Translations under genes and position numbers: made by a program | DNA from: Neobacillus drentensis | Lineage (GTDB): Bacteria; Bacillota; Bacilli; Bacillales; Cytobacillaceae | DNA length: 64,000 nt | Assembly (NCBI RefSeq): GCF_021560175.1 | Contig: NZ_CP091110.1 | Span: 5,814,001 to 5,878,000, forward strand | Direction: 5' to 3' | Shown here: in pieces, positions 1 through 8,214 of the stretch | How the letters are laid out: each line of letters begins with the position of its first letter | How positions within the stretch are numbered: position 1 is the first letter of the stretch | Notes under the pieces: model-generated | Told to the model about the DNA's origin: nothing | The model's input: only the letters and a program-made list of their open reading frames with translations | The model's database searches: none

Positions 1-10
1 CAGTAAAAGA

Positions 11-24
11 GTTAAGCGCTTAAC
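11..24. promoter_or_regulatory. LacI-type operator, copy 1
   Basis: The sequence GTTAAGCGCTTAAC is a perfect 14-bp palindrome with a central CG step, the form expected of a LacI-family operator. An identical copy lies 85 bp away. Both are beyond the 3' end of the LacI gene at 161-1165, so by inference they control a promoter of a gene past the left edge of the window. Confidence 0.75.
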
Positions 25-95
25 TCTTTTGGTTAAAAACCGCTCTACAACAACCTTATTCAATGATTCGTTTTGAAACATCATTCCAAGATTTA

Positions 96-109
96 GTTAA
101 GCGCTTAAC
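96..109. promoter_or_regulatory. LacI-type operator, copy 2
   Basis: This is an exact repeat of GTTAAGCGCTTAAC. Two identical sites about eight helical turns apart would suit a looping tetramer or double occupancy. Degenerate versions of the same motif stand in the promoters at 7910, 7976 and 8170. Confidence 0.75.
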
Positions 110-123
110 CCTACTCTTAAAAT

Positions 124-156
124 GAAAGCTGACTAAACAGTTGTTGGTCAGCTTTC
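124..156 (-). terminator. Rho-independent terminator after the LacI gene
   Basis: The arms GAAAGCTGAC and GTCAGCTTTC form a perfect 10-bp stem. Read on the minus strand it follows the LacI stop codon by five bases and is succeeded by ATTTTA. It ends the whole ABC/GH105/LacI operon. Confidence 0.8.
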
Positions 157-160
157 TTGA

Positions 161-1165
161 TTATGAACTTAGATCTTTCACTGACTCCCGCTCAACTAGT
201 GTCGGGGCTAGCATGATTCTATTCGTAGGCATACCAGGATCCTCAATCGAATCCAACAATTGTTCCATGGTATAGCTGGCTAATTTTGCAATTGGCTGAG
301 CGATCGTCGTTAAACCTGGATCAGATATTTCGGCGTGGATGGTATTATCAAAGCCAATAATCGAAATATCATTAGGAACCGATACGCCTGCTTTCCGTGC
401 CGCATTAATAAAAACAGCAGCGATTAAATCTGTGGTAGCAAAAACCGCTGTTGGCCTTTTTTCCATTTGAAAAATTTGATTGGCGGCCAATTTCGCTTCT
501 TCTATTTTGGATTTGGCTTCAATCACTTGAACGTCAGCAGGGTTTACCCCTTCATCAGCAAGAGCCTTTTTAAACCCCTCTACACGCAGCCGGCCGCTCG
601 CTCGTTGTGGTTCGGTAATGACGGCAAAAGTCCGGTGTCCCTTTTGACAAAGGTAACGCCCTGCTAGATAACCGCCCCTGATATCATCTGTCGTGACAAC
701 GTGTGAATCGAGCGCAAGGTGGTCGACCGAGAACAGAACGCAAGGGACGTTTTGATCATGAAGGTTTCTTAATTTTTTTACATCCTTTGGCTCGGTCGCA
801 ATGATAATTCCGTCCACTTGTTTCTTAATCAACAGGTCCAGATAATCATGCTCACGCTCCAGCTGATAATCGGTACTGCATAAAATAATCGAATAACCCA
901 ATTCCCGTGCATTATTCTCCAGCGCACGGGCTACCTCTGCAAAGAATGGGTTCGCGATATCGGGAACCAGCACGCCAATCGTAAAGGTCTTTTTCCCCGT
1001 TAAAGCGGTAGCTACACTGCTTGGCTGGTATTCTAGGTTCTTCATAATATCCAGCACCTTGTTTTTGGTTTTTTCACTGATTCGGCCTGTATTATTTAAA
1101 ACTTTGGATACCGTAGCAATCGACACATTGGCCTCTTTTGCTACATCATAAATAGTAGGTTTCAT
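161..1165 (-). CDS. LacI-family transcriptional regulator
   Basis: This 334-residue protein is a sugar-responsive repressor. The N-terminus carries the LacI helix-turn-helix and hinge (TIYDVAKEANVSIATVSKVL, then residues to about 60), followed by a periplasmic-binding-like sensor domain beginning ANPFFAEVARALE. I place the start at the ATG at 1165, preceded by GAGGGGAATGCC; a GTG seven codons upstream lacks a better site. It is the last gene of the operon that starts near 8.0 kb, 56 bases after GH105. The likely targets are the five GTTAAGCGCTTAAC-like palindromes at both ends of the locus, which gives autoregulation. The effector is unknown but is presumably a breakdown product of the glycan handled by the locus. 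Confidence 0.93.
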   Translation of the reverse strand: MKPTIYDVAKEANVSIATVSKVLNNTGRISEKTKNKVLDIMKNLEYQPSSVATALTGKKTFTIGVLVPDIANPFFAEVARALENNARELGYSIILCSTDYQLEREHDYLDLLIKKQVDGIIIATEPKDVKKLRNLHDQNVPCVLFSVDHLALDSHVVTTDDIRGGYLAGRYLCQKGHRTFAVITEPQRASGRLRVEGFKKALADEGVNPADVQVIEAKSKIEEAKLAANQIFQMEKRPTAVFATTDLIAAVFINAARKAGVSVPNDISIIGFDNTIHAEISDPGLTTIAQPIAKLASYTMEQLLDSIEDPGMPTNRIMLAPTLVERESVKDLSS

Positions 1166-1221
1166 GGCATTCCCCTCTTCTCCCACTACGTGAAGTCATT
1201 TTCCTCATTATACTATTTTGT

Positions 1222-2340
1222 TTAGTTACTTAACAAACCCTCATGTTGCAGCACCTCGGAAAGTAAGACAATCGCCAATGCCTGACCATATGCAGTCGGT
1301 GCAATAATAATTCGCTTATAATCTTCCTTTTCCTTCCCAATCGCAGTACCAGCCGAAACATTTAAGACAGTTCCATCCTCAGCGATGTTAGCCAAAACCG
1401 CTTCGACCGCTTTTCGACAAACCGCTATATAGCTGGAGTCTAATAACCCAAGACGAATTCCTTTTAATATTCCTGCCGCAATGGCACTCGACCCGGAAAC
1501 TTCGGTATAGCTATCGGAATCATCAAGCAGCGTATGCCACAACCCATTTTCGGATTGCAGGGCGACTAATCGGTTCACCTGCGCTTTAAAGGTACCAGCC
1601 ATCTTCTCATAAGCCTCAGAGGATAGTTTGCCTTTTAGTGTTTCGATTAATTCCGGGGCAGCTAAGGTATACCAGCTGTTCCCGCGGCACCAATAGGCCT
1701 CACTAAAATGATGGTCATTGTCAAAATCATAGCCATGATAGAAAAGAGAATCTTCTTGGTTAAACAAATGGTCAATATGGAGATTCACTTGATAAGCCGC
1801 TTCATCGATCCAAGCCTGCTGACCATATTTAATCCCCATTTTACTTAAGAACAAAACCACCATAAACAAGGTGTCAATCCAGATTTGTCCTTCATTCAGC
1901 TTCAAATCATGTTTGGTATCGCCAGAGGTTACATGCTGAAGCCCGTTTTCCTTTGTTCTTGGCGCCTGATTGATGATCCAGTCAACCCATTCCAAAGCCA
2001 GGGTTTCCCTCTCTTCATAGTCCATTAACGTTAACATCGGGGCAGTGGTATTGATATTTTTAAGCGGTAAACCGCGCTGAATTTGATCCTCTGCCCAGTT
2101 CTTAATATATTCACGATAATCCGGAAAAGCATCATCCCCGGCTAGATTTTTCAAACCGAGCAGTCCAACTCCCTGCGGCCAATCCCACTCTTCCATTCCA
2201 AAGTCCCTTGGGAAGTAGCCGATTTTTTCGGCATCGCCCACCTCTTTCAAGGAATCTTCATTCGAAGGCCGTTTTAAATCCAGCAGCTGGTTCGTTATTT
2301 TTAACACAGCTTCACGAACATCCGTTAGTACTTTTGTCAC
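1222..2340 (-). CDS. Glycoside hydrolase family 105-type unsaturated glycuronyl hydrolase (YteR/YesR-like)
   Basis: The 372 residues match the size of the B. subtilis YteR/YesR enzymes, which remove the unsaturated uronic acid left by polysaccharide lyases, classically from rhamnogalacturonan. Recognisable elements are WDWPQGVGLLGL near residue 53, the NEGQIWIDTLFM segment around residue 153 (the WIDTLFM aspartate corresponds to the family's catalytic acid), and YWCRGNSWY around residue 220. No signal peptide is present, so it works in the cytoplasm on imported oligosaccharides. The GTG start follows GAGGTGATGAAGG. It lies 15 bases after the MalG-like permease and before the LacI gene, so it is part of the same transcript. 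GH88 is a related alternative; the exact substrate cannot be read from sequence. Confidence 0.88.
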   Translation of the reverse strand: MTKVLTDVREAVLKITNQLLDLKRPSNEDSLKEVGDAEKIGYFPRDFGMEEWDWPQGVGLLGLKNLAGDDAFPDYREYIKNWAEDQIQRGLPLKNINTTAPMLTLMDYEERETLALEWVDWIINQAPRTKENGLQHVTSGDTKHDLKLNEGQIWIDTLFMVVLFLSKMGIKYGQQAWIDEAAYQVNLHIDHLFNQEDSLFYHGYDFDNDHHFSEAYWCRGNSWYTLAAPELIETLKGKLSSEAYEKMAGTFKAQVNRLVALQSENGLWHTLLDDSDSYTEVSGSSAIAAGILKGIRLGLLDSSYIAVCRKAVEAVLANIAEDGTVLNVSAGTAIGKEKEDYKRIIIAPTAYGQALAIVLLSEVLQHEGLLSN

Positions 2341-2355
2341 CCTTCATCACCTCAT

Positions 2356-3183
2356 TTAATCTTTCAATCCGGAGCTGGCGCCTGTATCCATAATGTAACG
2401 TTGGAAGACGGCATATAAAATCGCCATCGGAAGAATCGAAATTACGGAAGCAGATAGCAGCAAGACCCAATCAATATTGTTGGCCCCGACGATACTTCTT
2501 AACGCAACCTGAATCGTATACTTGTTCGGATCGCTGATAACGATTAACGGCCAAATGTAGTCATTCCAGCGCCACTGGAAAGATAAAATCGCTAAGGTAA
2601 TGACAATTGGTTTCGCGATCGGTAACATCAGTCTAAAAAAGATTCGGCCTTCGCTCGCTCCGTCAATTCGGGCTGCTTCTATTAAATCATCAGGTACTGT
2701 CATGAAATACTGTCTAAACATGAAAATCCCGGTTGCTGTATTAATAGAAGGAATAATTAATCCCCATAAACTATCATAAAGGTGTAGCTTTTGAATCACC
2801 ATGAAGGTTGGATTCATGATAACTTCCGTCGGTAACATCGTCGTGGTTAGGATACAGAGGAAGAACACCGTCAGCCATTTGTATCGGTATTTTGCCAAGG
2901 CAAACCCACAGGAAGCACTGGCAAGGATGGTTAAGGCCGTTGTGGTCACGGTGACGATCAGCGTATTCCCTACATATTTCGTAAATTCCATGGTTTTCCA
3001 AGCATATTCATAGTTCTCAAATGAAAACTTTTTAGGAAAGATATGAAGCGGATAGGAAAACAATTCACTTCCCGGTTTAAAGGAACTTAATAAGAACCAT
3101 AAAACAGGAATCAAGAACAAGAGTGCTAATAACCCCATAATGGTAGTAAGGAGAACGGTTGTGAGCCTATTTCGATACGTCAT
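2356..3183 (-). CDS. Carbohydrate ABC transporter permease, MalG type
   Basis: This 275-residue protein has six predicted membrane segments and the binding-protein-dependent permease EAA loop EAARIDGASEGRIFFRLMLP near residue 190, which contacts the ATPase. It pairs with the MalF-type permease just upstream; the ATG overlaps that gene's TGA (ATGA), indicating translational coupling. The family imports oligosaccharides (CUT1 group). No ATP-binding subunit is encoded in the locus, so by family precedent a shared MsmX-type ATPase elsewhere would energise it. Confidence 0.93.
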   Translation of the reverse strand: MTYRNRLTTVLLTTIMGLLALLFLIPVLWFLLSSFKPGSELFSYPLHIFPKKFSFENYEYAWKTMEFTKYVGNTLIVTVTTTALTILASASCGFALAKYRYKWLTVFFLCILTTTMLPTEVIMNPTFMVIQKLHLYDSLWGLIIPSINTATGIFMFRQYFMTVPDDLIEAARIDGASEGRIFFRLMLPIAKPIVITLAILSFQWRWNDYIWPLIVISDPNKYTIQVALRSIVGANNIDWVLLLSASVISILPMAILYAVFQRYIMDTGASSGLKD

Positions 3184-4142
3184 TGTTTACCCCTCTCTTC
3201 AACCTTTAGATTAATAACGGCAAAGATCAGCAGGATGATAAATAAGATCATCGATACGGCACTGGCATAGCCGATATTCTGATTGTTAAATCCTGTCTGA
3301 TAAATGTATTGAACGATGAACGTATTATCATTTCCCGGTCCGCCGTTTGTCAGTGACTGCACTAAGGCAAATTCTTTCATAAAACCAATCGACGATAGCA
3401 TGATGACCATAAACGAAGTGGGTCTTAGGGACGGCAAGGTAATATGGAAGAACTTTTGCCACCCATTCGCTCCATCAATTTCTGCTGCCTCATAATAGGA
3501 TTTAGAGATGTTAAGCAACGCGGAAATGAAGATCAGCATATTGAAAGCCGTTCCTCCCCATGCTGATGCAATCAAAACGGTTAACAGCGCTAAGTTTCCA
3601 TCTGTAGACCAATGCACAGGATCAAATCCCATGAGTTGAATGATATAGTTGATAAACCCGAAATCTTCTCCAAACATCCAGCGAAAAATAACCCCTACTA
3701 CAATCGGTGAAATCAGCCAAGGAAGGAAGAAAATGACCTTCGCCACTGACTTCCCTTTGGTATACTTGCTGACCAATAGCAAGGAGATACATAAGGAACT
3801 GACGTACAATGTTGGGACACCGATAATCGTATACGTAAACGTCCGCCCAAGTGCTTTGTAAAAACTAGAATCTTGGAAGAGGTTGATATAATTTTGCAAG
3901 CCAATAAAGTGAGCCTCTACCCCGGCATAATCTGTAAAAGAATAATAGATACCCAGGATGGCCGGCCAGGCAAAGAACAGAGTAAATAGAACCATGTTCA
4001 CGATGACAAAGGCCAGGGCCCATTTTTGATTTCGATCCTTTCTCCTTGATGCTGCTTTCTTAACATTTACTTGTTTGACACTCGAGTAATTCACTGTCAA
4101 ATCGGTATCCGGCGTTATACTCGACTTTTTGATGATTGACAT
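3180..4142 (-). CDS. Carbohydrate ABC transporter permease, MalF type
   Basis: A 320-residue inner-membrane protein with a basic cytoplasmic N-terminus (VKKAASRRKDRNQK) followed by membrane helices from about residue 42. The EAA loop EAAEIDGANGWQKFFHITLP lies near residue 220. The ATG start is preceded by an excellent AAAGGAGGAGGAATTGT site. This start lies inside the preceding gene, giving an 83-base overlap with the 831-residue protein, unusually long. It forms the channel with the MalG-type partner and takes substrate from the lipoprotein at 6617-7882. Confidence 0.93.
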   Translation of the reverse strand: MSIIKKSSITPDTDLTVNYSSVKQVNVKKAASRRKDRNQKWALAFVIVNMVLFTLFFAWPAILGIYYSFTDYAGVEAHFIGLQNYINLFQDSSFYKALGRTFTYTIIGVPTLYVSSLCISLLLVSKYTKGKSVAKVIFFLPWLISPIVVGVIFRWMFGEDFGFINYIIQLMGFDPVHWSTDGNLALLTVLIASAWGGTAFNMLIFISALLNISKSYYEAAEIDGANGWQKFFHITLPSLRPTSFMVIMLSSIGFMKEFALVQSLTNGGPGNDNTFIVQYIYQTGFNNQNIGYASAVSMILFIILLIFAVINLKVEERGKQ

Positions 4143-6555
4143 ACAATTCCTCCTCCTTTATGGTCAAAGTGCCAACCTGCTGATTCTGGTATGACCACTC
4201 CTCGTCCGCGATGTGAATTTCCGATTCCAATTGTTCCTGCATAAAGTTACTAAAGGTCTTATGCTCGTATTCCGAAGAACAGATACACACGATTTTATGC
4301 GACATCCCGCAGGCCCGGGCTTCCCGATAAGCTACGGCACCTTCTTTTATTCGTTCAAAGCCCTGGCTGAAGTAGATTCCTAGATAGGTTTGATCCTTCC
4401 TGACAAACAGCCAATTCCCTTTTTCGATAATCTCATCCAGCTTCCAGAAAGGCAGATACGCGTGAATGAATGGTAGGAAAGGTTCTTGTAACCGGTATTC
4501 CATCAGCATGTACTGCTTATATTGACGTATATTTGGGCTGATTCCATTCCCTGCCCAGAAGCTAGGCCGGTTTTCCCCGCTATACACCGATTCACCAGGA
4601 TGATTAATCCAGACTTGGGTATTATCCTGACCTAAGGCAATATTCATCGCATGCTGCTGATGGCCTCTTTTAAACGCATTGAAGTTAATCGCTGAACTCA
4701 TACAATAGTTCTTCGTTTTGTAATTATAGGTATAAACCTTCTTAATTCCCTGGATATACTGGGAAACAAGCGCCTTTGATTCGTCTTCGATAAAATTCTG
4801 CTCTAACTGAGGCGGAGTGTAGTCTGATATACAGAATAAGGTGGTTGATCTTAGCGCATGATTTAGATTTCCCTTCTTCCAGGCGATAAAAGCTAGATTA
4901 GCGACCTCGCCCAGCTCCATTGCCTTTAAATCATGTTCATATACTCGCCCGTAGGTTGTGGACATCGTTTTTCCCTGAAGATTAATCGCAATAATTTCAA
5001 AGGTGATATCCAACGCTTTTTTAGCCAAATCTCGAATCGAAGCGTCCGGTGCCGATTCATAGAGACTGAAGAACCCGATTAAATCAATTGGCAGGTAGGT
5101 GGTTGAGTTCCATTCGGAGAAACCATAGTCGAAAAAGACGTCAAACCACTCTTCCAGGCGCTTTTTACCGATTTCATACTGTTCCATTCCGGTTCTGTTA
5201 CTGACGGTAAACACTCTTTCTGGATACATATGGCCGGCAAGGTACTGTGAAATATGGAAAAGCAGGGCATGATTTTCACTGAAATACCACATGACATCGT
5301 TGCCAGGCTCATCAATCCAATACCTGAAATTCACAGCGAGCTCCTCGATTTCACGATGAAAATCGGCTGGGATGATGTCTTGATACTTAATCGTAAACCC
5401 AAGCAATGGAGCGAGCCTGAAATCGGCACAATCACCCTTTTTCTCAATCTCGTTAAAGCAGCTTTTAATATGTTGAATGGCACGGGAATCGACCACTCCA
5501 TTGAGGTGTGCCAAGGCAATCCCAGTATTTAAGTCTAGGAAATCTCTTTCCACAAAGAACTCTAAAATCTCCTTCTTTCTTTCAGACAACTCATCTGAAA
5601 AAAATCTGGAGGAATAATCATTGGCAAGAATTGCGGTCACCAATCTTCTGCTAATCTCCACTTCCCCATCGACAACAAAGCCAATATCGAAATAAGCAAG
5701 TCCGTTGGCGGAAAGTTCACTGATTGGCATCAGTGTAATCTTGTTTTCATCCAGGTTATTCACCTGAAAGAAATAATCATAGGGTGATTCGGTCCCTTCA
5801 TCTGATTCTTTTACTAAGACCGGATTTAATAAATGATTGCGATTGACATTTACAAACAGCTGGGGAAACAGATCGATATGCTCGGAATCAAGATAGATTT
5901 CCAGGCTGCCAGAGTCATAGAGATCTTTTGAAAAATAAAAAGAAGTCAACAATTCTTCTGCTTTCTTCATTTTTTCCGGAGACGCATTGACTGGAATATA
6001 GGCATCTAATGGCTGTTGACCCGTATAACGCAGCTCCATGAAATAATTGACATCTCTCTCTGCCAGATCATCCATATAAATAACGATCTCATTCGTTCCC
6101 TTTTGCAGGTTCAAGTGAATTGGTGTATAGGAGGCTAGATTTCTTGTATAAGGAGTGTAGCTAATCTGTTTACGATTGTTGACCCAAATCTCGACACTTC
6201 CGCAGGTACTGAGCGTAAAGGGAAGAGTTTCTTCCTTTTCTGTAACGATATAGGATTTACCGTAAACACTTAACACGTGTGGAGTGGGAATAAAGGAAGA
6301 AAACTCAAAGCGTGTGTTTTCAAAAGGGAAATAAATATGATGAAAAGGTGAATCAGTCAGTTTAATATCATTCTTTAAGCGCTCTTCTAAAAATTGTTTT
6401 CTGCCAGGATATTCAATTTGCACATATTCCTCCGTCAAATTAACAGGCTGCTCAAACGTATCTTTTTCAGATTCATAGGGTTCGATGCTTAAATCGGTAT
6501 AAATCCAACGATTCAAAGGTTGGTTAGGTTGAACTTGATATGTATAGCGTTCCAT
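4060..6555 (-). CDS. Unrecognised 831-residue protein of a glycan-use operon, possibly a polysaccharide-active enzyme
   Basis: I do not recognise a named family. The first roughly 190 residues look like beta-sandwich material with ligand-domain character (CGSVEIWVNNRKQISYTPY, then KGTNEIVIYMDD). Residues about 320-620 are helix-rich with an alpha/alpha-toroid flavour (ENHALLFHISQYLAGHMYPE; TYGRVYEHDLKAMELGEVAN), and the last 180 residues look beta-rich again. That order resembles many polysaccharide lyases and hydrolases, but this is inference. There is no signal peptide, so it would act inside the cell beside GH105. The ATG is preceded by GTGAGGTATTCGT. It sits second in the operon, behind the binding protein, and its end overlaps the MalF-like gene by 83 bases. 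A cytoplasmic glycosidase or lyase for the imported oligosaccharide is the leading guess. Confidence 0.75.
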   Translation of the reverse strand: MERYTYQVQPNQPLNRWIYTDLSIEPYESEKDTFEQPVNLTEEYVQIEYPGRKQFLEERLKNDIKLTDSPFHHIYFPFENTRFEFSSFIPTPHVLSVYGKSYIVTEKEETLPFTLSTCGSVEIWVNNRKQISYTPYTRNLASYTPIHLNLQKGTNEIVIYMDDLAERDVNYFMELRYTGQQPLDAYIPVNASPEKMKKAEELLTSFYFSKDLYDSGSLEIYLDSEHIDLFPQLFVNVNRNHLLNPVLVKESDEGTESPYDYFFQVNNLDENKITLMPISELSANGLAYFDIGFVVDGEVEISRRLVTAILANDYSSRFFSDELSERKKEILEFFVERDFLDLNTGIALAHLNGVVDSRAIQHIKSCFNEIEKKGDCADFRLAPLLGFTIKYQDIIPADFHREIEELAVNFRYWIDEPGNDVMWYFSENHALLFHISQYLAGHMYPERVFTVSNRTGMEQYEIGKKRLEEWFDVFFDYGFSEWNSTTYLPIDLIGFFSLYESAPDASIRDLAKKALDITFEIIAINLQGKTMSTTYGRVYEHDLKAMELGEVANLAFIAWKKGNLNHALRSTTLFCISDYTPPQLEQNFIEDESKALVSQYIQGIKKVYTYNYKTKNYCMSSAINFNAFKRGHQQHAMNIALGQDNTQVWINHPGESVYSGENRPSFWAGNGISPNIRQYKQYMLMEYRLQEPFLPFIHAYLPFWKLDEIIEKGNWLFVRKDQTYLGIYFSQGFERIKEGAVAYREARACGMSHKIVCICSSEYEHKTFSNFMQEQLESEIHIADEEWSYQNQQVGTLTIKEEELYVNHQKVEYNAGYRFDSELLECQTSKC

Positions 6556-6576
6556 ACGAATACCTCACTTAATAGG

Positions 6577-6606
6577 GAGGGAATACTGAAACACCAATAT
6601 TCCCTC
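6577..6606 (-). other. Intercistronic stem-loop after the binding-protein gene
   Basis: The arms GAGGGAATA and TATTCCCTC form a 9-bp stem directly after the binding-protein stop codon, with no run of T behind it. Such hairpins usually protect the upstream mRNA so that more binding protein than permease is made. The second ABC locus has one at the same place (17127-17157). Confidence 0.6.
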
Positions 6607-6616
6607 TCAAGATTTA

Positions 6617-7882
6617 TTATTTTGCGTATTGTTCCGTAAATGTTTTTTCTACATTGGCAATCGCTTGATCAATAGACTCTTCTTTATTTAGAACTTTAAT
6701 GACTTCTTGTTTTAGAGCATCTACCGCTTGCTTATCAGAAGTTAGCTGTAATTTATCATTAACCGATCTTGCTACTGCAGCAACTGGATCAGAAGAGCTG
6801 ATTTCATTGCGGTACACATCATACGCACTTGTAGCAGTTGGGCTTGCATTGTAATCGACATTTGCTCCCTCTACTACTGGAAGATAGCCGCCTAAACCTG
6901 CCATTTTTGCATAATTTTCTTTTGTATATAACCAATCAATAAATTTCTTGGTTTCCTTTTCTACGCCAGATCCTTTGAATTGAATCACATAGTTACCACC
7001 TAGGTTAGTAGAACGAACCTTTTCGTATGGCATATAAACAGATTGCCATTTAAAGTCTTTAATATTTTTGTCAAAATCTTTTAACTGCCAGTTACCAGAG
7101 TAATAGGCTGCAACCTGGCCGCTTTTGAACATAGCGGATGCATCCTGGCCGGATAACCAAACAGAGGTTGGCATGATTTTGTTGTCATTTAATTTAACGA
7201 AGGCTTCCAAACCTTTTTTGGTTTCAGCATTTGTGGTATACTTTCCGTTCTCATTCACAAATCCTTTACTTCCAAATTGGTATAAGAATGAACTTAAACG
7301 GTGTGAAGATGGATCCATAACTAAGCCGTATTTCGCATCTGTTTTATCAAGGACGATCTTTAAATCACTGATAAATTCATCCCAAGTCCAAATATCTTTG
7401 TCACTTGTCGGAACTTTTACACCGGCTTTATCAAATAAATCTTTATTAATATATAAGCCGACTGCAGTTAAATCGATTGGGAGGGCTACAGCCTTATCAT
7501 CGATGGTGATAGCCAAATTCTTGTCTACCCCTTTGCTATCCAACGTGGAGGACAAGTCAGCCAATTTATTTTTCCAAATTGGACTAAATCCTGTTACCCT
7601 TGCTAATGCTGGCGGATTACCGGATTTCACCATGTTTGTAATCCTTGTTACAAAGTCACTGTACGGTACATCCACCACTTGAACATTGACCCCAGTTTCT
7701 TTTTTATATTCTTTGGCCATTTCTGTTAAAGCGCCGCCTTCAACCGTATCGCCTGATACAAAAAACTGGATTTTCTTAGAACTCGATGATGCCTGTCCTG
7801 AACTTGAATTAGAACAAGCTGAAACTACTAGAAGCAAGCAGGATACCAATAAAGCCAAACCTAATTTGATCTTCCCTTTCAT
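6617..7882 (-). CDS. Carbohydrate ABC transporter substrate-binding lipoprotein
   Basis: The protein begins MKGKIKLGLALLVS and has a lipobox ending VSAC at about residue 23, followed by a Ser-rich linker, so it is exported and lipid-anchored on the outer face of the membrane. The rest has the fold signatures of family 1 solute-binding proteins (TEMAKEYKKETGVNVQVVD; LPIDLTAVGLYINKDLFDKA). I chose the ATG at 7882, preceded by AGAGGTGGATGGA; an upstream in-frame extension of 28 codons would put residues before the signal peptide and cover the operator. Mature length about 400 residues fits the family. It is first in the operon, behind promoter 7998-8026 and two LacI-type operators. Confidence 0.94.
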   Translation of the reverse strand: MKGKIKLGLALLVSCLLLVVSACSNSSSGQASSSSKKIQFFVSGDTVEGGALTEMAKEYKKETGVNVQVVDVPYSDFVTRITNMVKSGNPPALARVTGFSPIWKNKLADLSSTLDSKGVDKNLAITIDDKAVALPIDLTAVGLYINKDLFDKAGVKVPTSDKDIWTWDEFISDLKIVLDKTDAKYGLVMDPSSHRLSSFLYQFGSKGFVNENGKYTTNAETKKGLEAFVKLNDNKIMPTSVWLSGQDASAMFKSGQVAAYYSGNWQLKDFDKNIKDFKWQSVYMPYEKVRSTNLGGNYVIQFKGSGVEKETKKFIDWLYTKENYAKMAGLGGYLPVVEGANVDYNASPTATSAYDVYRNEISSSDPVAAVARSVNDKLQLTSDKQAVDALKQEVIKVLNKEESIDQAIANVEKTFTEQYAK

Positions 7883-7909
7883 TCCATCCACCTCTTTAAG
7901 TTTATGTAG

Positions 7910-7923
7910 AGTAAGCGCTTTAT
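7910..7923. promoter_or_regulatory. LacI-type operator in the ABC operon leader
   Basis: AGTAAGCGCTTTAT matches the 14-bp palindrome at 11-24 in 10 positions and keeps the AAGCGCTT core. It lies in the 5' untranslated leader of the binding-protein gene, where a repressor would block elongation or loop to the site at 7976. Confidence 0.55.
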
Positions 7924-7975
7924 TCATAAGTAAATAGAAAATTGCTGAAATTCCCTTCAATCCCATTTTATTACG

Positions 7976-7989
7976 GGAAAGCGCTTACC
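7976..7989. promoter_or_regulatory. LacI-type operator just downstream of the ABC operon promoter
   Basis: GGAAAGCGCTTACC matches the palindrome at 11-24 in 11 of 14 positions. It begins about nine bases past the -10 hexamer of the promoter at 7998-8026, the classical repressor position over the start of transcription. Confidence 0.7.
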
Positions 7990-7997
7990 TTGTGTCC

Positions 7998-8026
7998 ATT
8001 ATATTCCAAGCCCACCTCAGTTTCAA
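7998..8026 (-). promoter_or_regulatory. Sigma-A-type promoter of the ABC/GH105/LacI operon
   Basis: On the minus strand TTGAAA and TATAAT are separated by exactly 17 bases. Transcription would start near 7990, directly at the operator 7976-7989. This is the best-formed promoter of the locus. Confidence 0.8.
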
Positions 8027-8115
8027 TAACATTTTTAAAATTCTAATAATTTTTTTAAGTTGCTAATATTACTATTTATAGTCATCTTCCAAACATGTAA
8101 ACTATTGGTGTGCAT

Positions 8116-8136
8116 GGGGACGGTTCTCGTGCTTCC
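8116..8136 (+). repeat. REP-like repeat, GGGACGGTTCT family
   Basis: GGGGACGGTTCTCGTGCTTC is one copy of a family that recurs about a dozen times here. This copy is unusual in lying upstream of a gene, between the divergent promoters of the ABC operon and the GH95 gene, rather than behind a stop codon. Confidence 0.7.
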
Positions 8137-8169
8137 CCAGCACCTTTGCAATCTTTCTAGTGATAATAA

Positions 8170-8183
8170 GTTAAGCGTTTACC
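8170..8183. promoter_or_regulatory. LacI-type operator of the GH95 gene
   Basis: GTTAAGCGTTTACC matches the perfect palindrome in 12 of 14 positions. It follows a -10-like TGATAAT and lies 31 bases before the GH95 start codon, so the same regulator should control both divergent transcripts. I could not find a well-spaced -35 box. Confidence 0.65.
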
Positions 8184-8214
8184 CTTATAAGATCATTAAA
8201 GGAGAGAATTAACG

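Noticed and set aside
7125..7682. A 185-codon open frame on the plus strand
   Set aside because: It is antisense to the ABC binding-protein gene, has no ribosome site, and its product has no recognisable domain; it mirrors the codon pattern of the real gene.
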